This document shows, in pieces, positions 60,583 to 64,000 of a DNA stretch of 64,000 bases. The stretch is taken from the NCBI GenBank assembly GCA_902624085.1, contig CACNWD010000002.1, positions 24,166 to 88,165 on the forward strand, given 5' to 3'. This DNA is from an uncultured Prochlorococcus sp. (GTDB lineage: Bacteria > Cyanobacteriota > Cyanobacteriia > PCC-6307 > Cyanobiaceae). Within the stretch, counting starts at the first letter, position 1. The number at the start of each line of letters is the position of its first letter. Under the pieces are notes generated by a model. It saw only the letters and a list, made by a program, of their open reading frames with translations. It was not told where the DNA came from and did not search any database. A program made the translations under genes and the position numbers.

Positions 60583-60605
60583 GGTTTCACGTGGGTTTCA
60601 CGTGG
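60583..60605 (+). repeat. GTTTCACGTGG tandem pair, right end of insert 1
   Basis: Two copies with an 11-base period (60584-60594 and 60595-60605) extend to the 12-mer GGTTTCACGTGG also found at 56682-56693. The helical-turn spacing suits cooperative protein binding. Confidence 0.7.
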
Positions 60606-60617
60606 GAAAGTACGTGT

Positions 60618-60623
60618 TATAAT
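60618..60623 (+). promoter_or_regulatory. Perfect extended -10 promoter element
   Basis: TGTTATAAT (60615-60623) is a consensus -10 with the TGn extension. It sits 12 bases after the repeat pair, which overlaps the -35 position, so whatever binds the repeats could control it. It points toward insert 2. Confidence 0.5.
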
Positions 60624-60692
60624 ATGCTCAAATACATTGCTATGACTGTGTTTTTATATTCAACTTTTGGCGGTACTATTGAGTGGGAATAG
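60624..60692 (+). pseudogene. Element-borne guaA 3' end (22-codon ORF)
   Basis: ATG 60624 opens a 22-codon frame ending GGTIEWE-stop, the same last residues as GuaA (PPGTIEWE). Upstream residues (MLKYIAMTVFLYSTF) do not match GuaA. It is best read as the attachment-site copy of the guaA end rather than a working gene. Confidence 0.5.
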
Positions 60693-60727
60693 TCCAAGAG
60701 TAGAGAACCCAGTTATAACTTGAAAAA
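60672..60727 (+). repeat. Attachment-site copy B
   Basis: GGTACTATTGAGTGGGAATA and the following base match the guaA end at 17 of 21 positions. At equal spacing AACCCAGTTATAACTTGAAA follows, with the palindrome AGTTATAACT. It bounds insert 1 on the right and insert 2 on the left. Confidence 0.75.
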
Positions 60728-60731
60728 CGTG

Positions 60732-60812
60732 TGCTCACCCGAAGATCACCCGTTATTTTTTTTACCTATTTGCAATGGATCTGACGTGATCCTGCTCACC
60801 CTTGTCTCACCC
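60732..60812 (+). repeat. GCTCACCC-type repeats, left end of insert 2
   Basis: TGCTCACCC occurs at 60732-60740 and 60793-60801. Variants ATCACCC (about 60745) and GTCTCACCC (60804-60812) lie between and after. The core TGCTCACC recurs three times at the right end of insert 2. Confidence 0.6.
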
Positions 60813-60896
60813 AGAGCATCATGACTGTCTCTATGGAGAAGTCGTGAAAGTCTATGATTCTCTACAGATGATATATTTATAGAAATAAATTTTGTT

Positions 60897-61415
60897 ATGA
60901 AAGATAATAACTTATTCTATGAAGAAGTTTTGTCAAATTCTAAGTCAGTTGACTTTGATCATATGATTGCAGGTTCTACTTGCATAACCACGCCCTCTAC
61001 AACTTCGAGTGGAAAACCTTCTACGAAAGAGATATGTTTTGATGATTTCGCTGGTGATTCATCTGGTCCAATTATCATTGGTGCTTCATTGGGAGTATTT
61101 ACGATTATTATATTGATGATTTTATTGATAAAGAAAAATAATAATAGTTTTGGATCGGTCAAAAGTGATTCTGATAATAAAAGGTTTTCATCAAACGAGC
61201 AAATATCAGATTCCTCATTAACTGATCTTCTTGAAAAATTAAAAAAATCTTACTTTCCGAAGTTGTCTATCGCAGAGAGTTTTCTTAAGGGGAATTATGT
61301 AATTCTTAAAGACTTGTCTGGCAATATTATTAGTGAAAGTAATATCATAGGAAATTATTTAATTTTAAATGATATAAATGGCGAAGTTATTGCAGAAGTA
61401 AAATTTAAAAATTAA
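60897..61415 (+). CDS. Single-pass membrane protein of insert 2
   Basis: The 172 residues have a Ser/Thr-rich N-terminal part, one transmembrane segment (about 58-78), a polar linker and a C-terminal module (about 108-172). The module contains LTDLLEKLKKSYFPKLSIAES, then NYVILKDLSGNIISE and NYLILNDINGEVIAE, so it repeats itself internally. The same module ends the next protein. No known family is recognised. It begins directly after the insert 2 left-end repeats. Confidence 0.65.
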   Translation: MKDNNLFYEEVLSNSKSVDFDHMIAGSTCITTPSTTSSGKPSTKEICFDDFAGDSSGPIIIGASLGVFTIIILMILLIKKNNNSFGSVKSDSDNKRFSSNEQISDSSLTDLLEKLKKSYFPKLSIAESFLKGNYVILKDLSGNIISESNIIGNYLILNDINGEVIAEVKFKN

Positions 61416-61430
61416 AAAGGTTCCTAATAA

Positions 61431-62129
61431 ATGATTTCTTTTGCATTACCTCTTTTATTGTTATTTATCTGCGTAGCAATATTTCCTAAGTTAAAACCTC
61501 TTAATCGAATTTTACTAATATTATTTGAAGTCTTTTACGTATTCTTATTACAAATATTACTAATATATTCTCTCCCCTTAGCATTGTATATACTGATTTC
61601 TTTGTGTAATATCTTGTTTCATGCAAAAGTTTTCAGAGTAAGATTTACTAGAAGCAAATTAATATTTCTAATAATATTTGAATTTATTCTATTAGTAATA
61701 AGTTTTAATCAAATAATTTTTAAATATGGATCAATATTTTATTTAAGTAATATTTTCTTGATACCAGTTTTTCTTTCTGCCAGATTTATATCTAATAGGG
61801 TTATTTATAAGAGTTTATTAAAGACTATTCGAAGTTCTTTGATAATTGGTTCAACTAATCTCCAAAAATTTGGTGAATCTAAAATAATAGGATCCTTGTC
61901 TAATAATTTATTAGGGACCAATCAAAATTCTTTAAGAATTGGTTCAACTAATCTCCAAAGATTTAATGAATCTGAATTGATAAGTTTTATAGATAAAATT
62001 AAAGAAGGAGATTTCCCAAAAGCATCTATTTCAAAAAGTTCAATAGATGGAGATTATGTAATAGTTAGAGATTTAAATGGTGTTGTTTTATCTCAAATAA
62101 AAATTTCTGAAGTTAGTAAATATTTATAA
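61431..62129 (+). CDS. Multi-pass membrane protein of insert 2
   Basis: The 232-residue product has about five hydrophobic segments in residues 3-120. Residues 139-150 (IGSTNLQKFGES) and 170-181 (IGSTNLQRFNES) are repeats 31 residues apart. The C-terminus (FIDKIKEGDFPKASISKSS and DYVIVRDLNGVVLSQIKI) is homologous to the module of the preceding protein. The gene follows it after 15 bases, so the two form an operon. The function is unknown. Confidence 0.65.
   Translation: MISFALPLLLLFICVAIFPKLKPLNRILLILFEVFYVFLLQILLIYSLPLALYILISLCNILFHAKVFRVRFTRSKLIFLIIFEFILLVISFNQIIFKYGSIFYLSNIFLIPVFLSARFISNRVIYKSLLKTIRSSLIIGSTNLQKFGESKIIGSLSNNLLGTNQNSLRIGSTNLQRFNESELISFIDKIKEGDFPKASISKSSIDGDYVIVRDLNGVVLSQIKISEVSKYL
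61844..61959 (+). repeat. 23-base exact direct repeat, 93-base period
   Basis: The same 23 bases, starting AATTGGTTCAACTAATCTCC, occur at 61844-61866 and 61937-61959. The 93-base period is in frame and encodes the two IGSTNLQ repeats, pointing to a recent internal duplication. Confidence 0.85.
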
Positions 62130-62220
62130 ATATACTTTAATAATCTAAGTTGAATTGTACGAATTCTTTACGGATTAATCGTTTTTTTGAATAGTTCAAA
62201 TACGATTATTGTCAGATATC

Positions 62221-62253
62221 CATGCTCACCTCATGCTCACCTCATGCTCACCC
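62221..62253 (+). repeat. Three tandem CATGCTCACC(T/C) units
   Basis: Three 11-base units (62221-62231, 62232-62242, 62243-62253) repeat with one-helical-turn spacing. They share TGCTCACC with the left end of insert 2. Confidence 0.85.
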
Positions 62254-62322
62254 AAGAAATGTCTGTTAGTATGACCCAACTATCCGTTGCAATAACTGAT
62301 GTTTTCTCTTTCTTTAAGACCG

Positions 62323-62368
62323 AATACCATTGACTGGGAATAGTTTTCCAGGTCAAAATGTAGTCATA
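62323..62368 (+). repeat. Attachment-site copy C
   Basis: AATACCATTGACTGGGAATA plus the next base match copy B at 17 of 21 positions and would encode NTIDWE-stop, like the GuaA end. At the same spacing as in copies A and B comes AA, three unmatched bases, then AGTCATA. It marks the right boundary of insert 2. Confidence 0.65.
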
Positions 62369-62475
62369 TTCGTATTCTTGCGGCTTTTCGCCAATTTTTT
62401 TGTCACTCTGTCATCGTTTCTATAGAGAAATTATGAAGCAAAGTTTTTTCCTCTATTCATATTATTATTTGTTGA

Positions 62476-63942
62476 TTAATATTTAAGGTCTTTATATTTA
62501 TCCTTTCCAGTAATTATTTCCATAGCAGGTCTTAGCATCTCCTTATAGTTTTCCCATCCATCTATTGATTTTGAATTTATTGGCGAACGAACTTGAACAT
62601 TGCTTGCTGTAGCAATTGAACGCGTATTGAGATTTGGTGATAAATATTGATCGTCCCACTCCCAACCTAACCAAGAGATCAAAGATTTAATCTCTGGAGT
62701 GGGATTACTGACTAGTGAATCGTAATGCAAGTCATATATTTTTGATCTAAATCTCTTTTTATATTCAGTCATAATTTCCTCTTGATCTAAATAAACTTTT
62801 GCACAGTCAACAAGTGAAGAAGAAAAGTAGTTCCCTTTAGCAAAATTTGCTCGGTAAATTGAAAGAATATTATCTAAAGGATTTCTAAAACAATGAATGA
62901 TTTTTGCATTTGGAATTTGATTAGAGATTATACCTGCATATTGATAGTTGTATAACCATTTATTAATTGTTATGCTTTTTTGATCGTCAACATTTGCTTT
63001 TCTCAAATATAGTTTTGCAAGATTGTGTTTCTTTTTTAAGAATGATTCTTCAAGGATATTAATTTCTCCTAACTCATACGCATTACTATTCATACCAAGA
63101 ATTGACTCAGTTAATGTGGTTCCACTTCTTGGCATCCCTACAATAAAAATACTTTCAGGAAAGTCTTTAATTTTTTTTTCTTGAGCGGTTTTTTGGTTCT
63201 CTAACAGTAAAAGTTGTGATTGATTTAGTAAATATCTACAATTAGATGGATAAAGATTTAATTTGAGATTATTCGCTAATTGGAGATATTCCGAACTTTC
63301 TGCATATTTTTTTTCTTTATGATAAATATTTGATTTTGCAAAATAAATATAAACTTTTTCTTTTTGTGATTTATTTTTTAGCAAATTTTTAGATGCCAAT
63401 TGATTTTGCCAGCTTTGACTTTTATCTGAGTATTGAAAAGTTGATAAGTAAAAATATGCCATCACAAAATTGGGATCTAGTGAAATAGTTTTTACATAAA
63501 ATGATTCTGCTTCTTTTAATTTTCCAAGACTTTGATATAAAATTCAAAGGTTGCAATGCGCCTCCGCAAAATCAGGACTTAATTCAATTGCGTTTTTATA
63601 GAATGATTCTGCCTCTTTTAATTTTCCAACATCACTCAATAAATTGCCAAGGTTGCAATGCGCCTCCGCAAAATCAGGATTTAATTCAATTGCGTTTCTA
63701 AAAAGTGATTCTGCTTCTTTTAATTTTCCGAGGCCCTTTAATATTGAACCATAATTAGAAAATACTCTTTCATCCTTAAAACCTTGTTTTATGAAATATT
63801 TATAATATTCAGATGCTTTTGAAATATTACCTTTTACATGAAATTCTGCTGCATGATTAATTATCTGTTCTTTAGAAGGTATTTTGTGAAAGTTTCTTAT
63901 AAGTTCCTTTTTGGGTTTATTATCCTTTCCAAAACCTCTCAT
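62476..63942 (-). pseudogene. TPR-sulfotransferase gene split by an in-frame stop
   Basis: Both parts share one frame over 489 codons. The upstream part (from ATG 63942) encodes TPR repeats (AESLFRNAIELNPDFAEAHCNLGNLL, then AESFYKNAIELSPDFAEAHCNL) and ends at TGA 63544-63546. The frame then continues through another TPR (SLGKLKEAESFYVKTISLDPNF) into a sulfotransferase domain with the PAPS loop VGMPRSGTT and the 3'-phosphate motif HCFRNPLDNILSIYRANF. In the neighbouring TPR copy the stop position reads GGC (Gly), so a GGA-to-TGA change is likely. Restart at ATG 63465, or two separate products, cannot be excluded. Sulfotransferases of this type modify surface glycans or proteins. Confidence 0.75.
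63549..63733 (-). repeat. 102-base tandem TPR-coding repeat
   Basis: Two near-identical 102-base units (starting 63549 and 63651 on the plus strand) encode 34-residue TPRs. Their first 45 or so bases differ at a single position, which suggests recent duplication or gene conversion. Confidence 0.85.
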
Positions 63943-64000
63943 TCATAATCAAATCCTCAAACCTTATTATACGAAGTATTGATTACTATTATAAGAAGTA

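Larger units (their letters stand above)
60519..60896. other. Non-coding junction between insert 1 and insert 2
   Basis: This 378-base gap has no full gene. In order it holds the GTTTCACGTGG repeats, a promoter-like TATAAT, a 22-codon ORF ending in a guaA-like C-terminus, boundary copy B, then TGCTCACCC-type repeats and a GTCTCTATGGAGAAGTCGTG segment (60827-60846). The last segment has a relative at 62416-62437 beyond boundary copy C. Confidence 0.7.
62130..62475. other. Non-coding right end of insert 2
   Basis: This 346-base gap holds the CATGCTCACC triple repeat, boundary copy C, a weak GGC-TTTTC-GCC hairpin with a T-run (62381-62401), and a segment (62416-62437) matching 60827-60848 at 17 of 22 positions. 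I see no gene in it. Confidence 0.65.

Noticed and set aside
60583-60812. CRISPR-like array from the clustered short repeats
   Set aside because: Units are 11 bases, directly adjacent or irregularly spaced, with no spacers and no cas1 or cas2. Arm-type recombination sites fit better.
63466-63546. Frameshift between the TPR part and the sulfotransferase part
   Set aside because: The total length (1467 bases) is divisible by three and the aligned TPR copy has equal spacing, so the break is an in-frame stop, not a frameshift.

Overview
The window looks like a piece of the chromosome of a high-light-adapted Prochlorococcus. The DNA is very AT-rich, intergenic gaps are short, and Shine-Dalgarno sequences are mostly absent from core genes. 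The run dnaN, PRC-barrel gene, purL, purF, gyrA/parC-like gene, TPR gene, queG, DUF502 gene, nusB, ftsY, rsbU-like gene, argH, RRM gene is the arrangement I know from the start of Prochlorococcus chromosomes. The strain assignment is inference from gene order and composition.

Left arm (1-20.7 kb): the tail of acnB, a ClC channel, purU, a D-amino-acid-oxidase-like enzyme, dnaK, aroE, rpsF, argG, mraY, a sucrose-phosphate-synthase-like glycosyltransferase, uvrA, recN, an ABC1 kinase, a DUF1400 protein and thrC. A 347-base non-coding gap (20720-21066) lies just before dnaN. It holds a perfect DnaA box, a second box-like site, a four-fold CTA repeat and an AT-rich tract, in the order of a bacterial origin unwinding module, so it is the likely oriC.

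Right arm (21-56.6 kb): purine synthesis (purL, purF, guaA), arginine synthesis (argH, with argG on the left), chaperones (grpE, dnaJ, with dnaK on the left), cell wall (murB, murC, with mraY on the left), protein targeting and ribosome genes (ftsY, nusB, rsgA, efp), carbon metabolism (gap2, accB), cofactors (thiL, pdxA, cbiD, queG) and several small proteins of unknown function.

Accessory region (56.6-64 kb): the 3' end of guaA appears to be an integration site. The guaA end and the bases after its stop codon recur in degenerate form at 60672-60727 and 62323-62368. These copies bound two tandem inserts. Insert 1 (about 56.68-60.67 kb) has GGTTTCACGTGG repeats inside both ends. It carries a divergent pair: a 512-residue protein with a C-terminal T5orf172/GIY-YIG-like domain, and a five-gene operon. 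The operon encodes a 46-residue peptide, an unknown 160-residue protein, a Cas4-like PD-(D/E)XK nuclease with four candidate Fe-S cysteines, a coiled-coil protein and a ribbon-helix-helix protein with a SHOCT-like tail. It is preceded by palindromic operator-like repeats and a strongly structured leader RNA. Insert 2 (about 60.73-62.32 kb) has TGCTCACC repeats inside both ends. It carries two membrane proteins that share a C-terminal module. No recombinase gene is visible in the window. The last gene is a TPR-sulfotransferase gene split by an in-frame stop codon. I saw no tRNA, rRNA, insertion sequence or CRISPR array.
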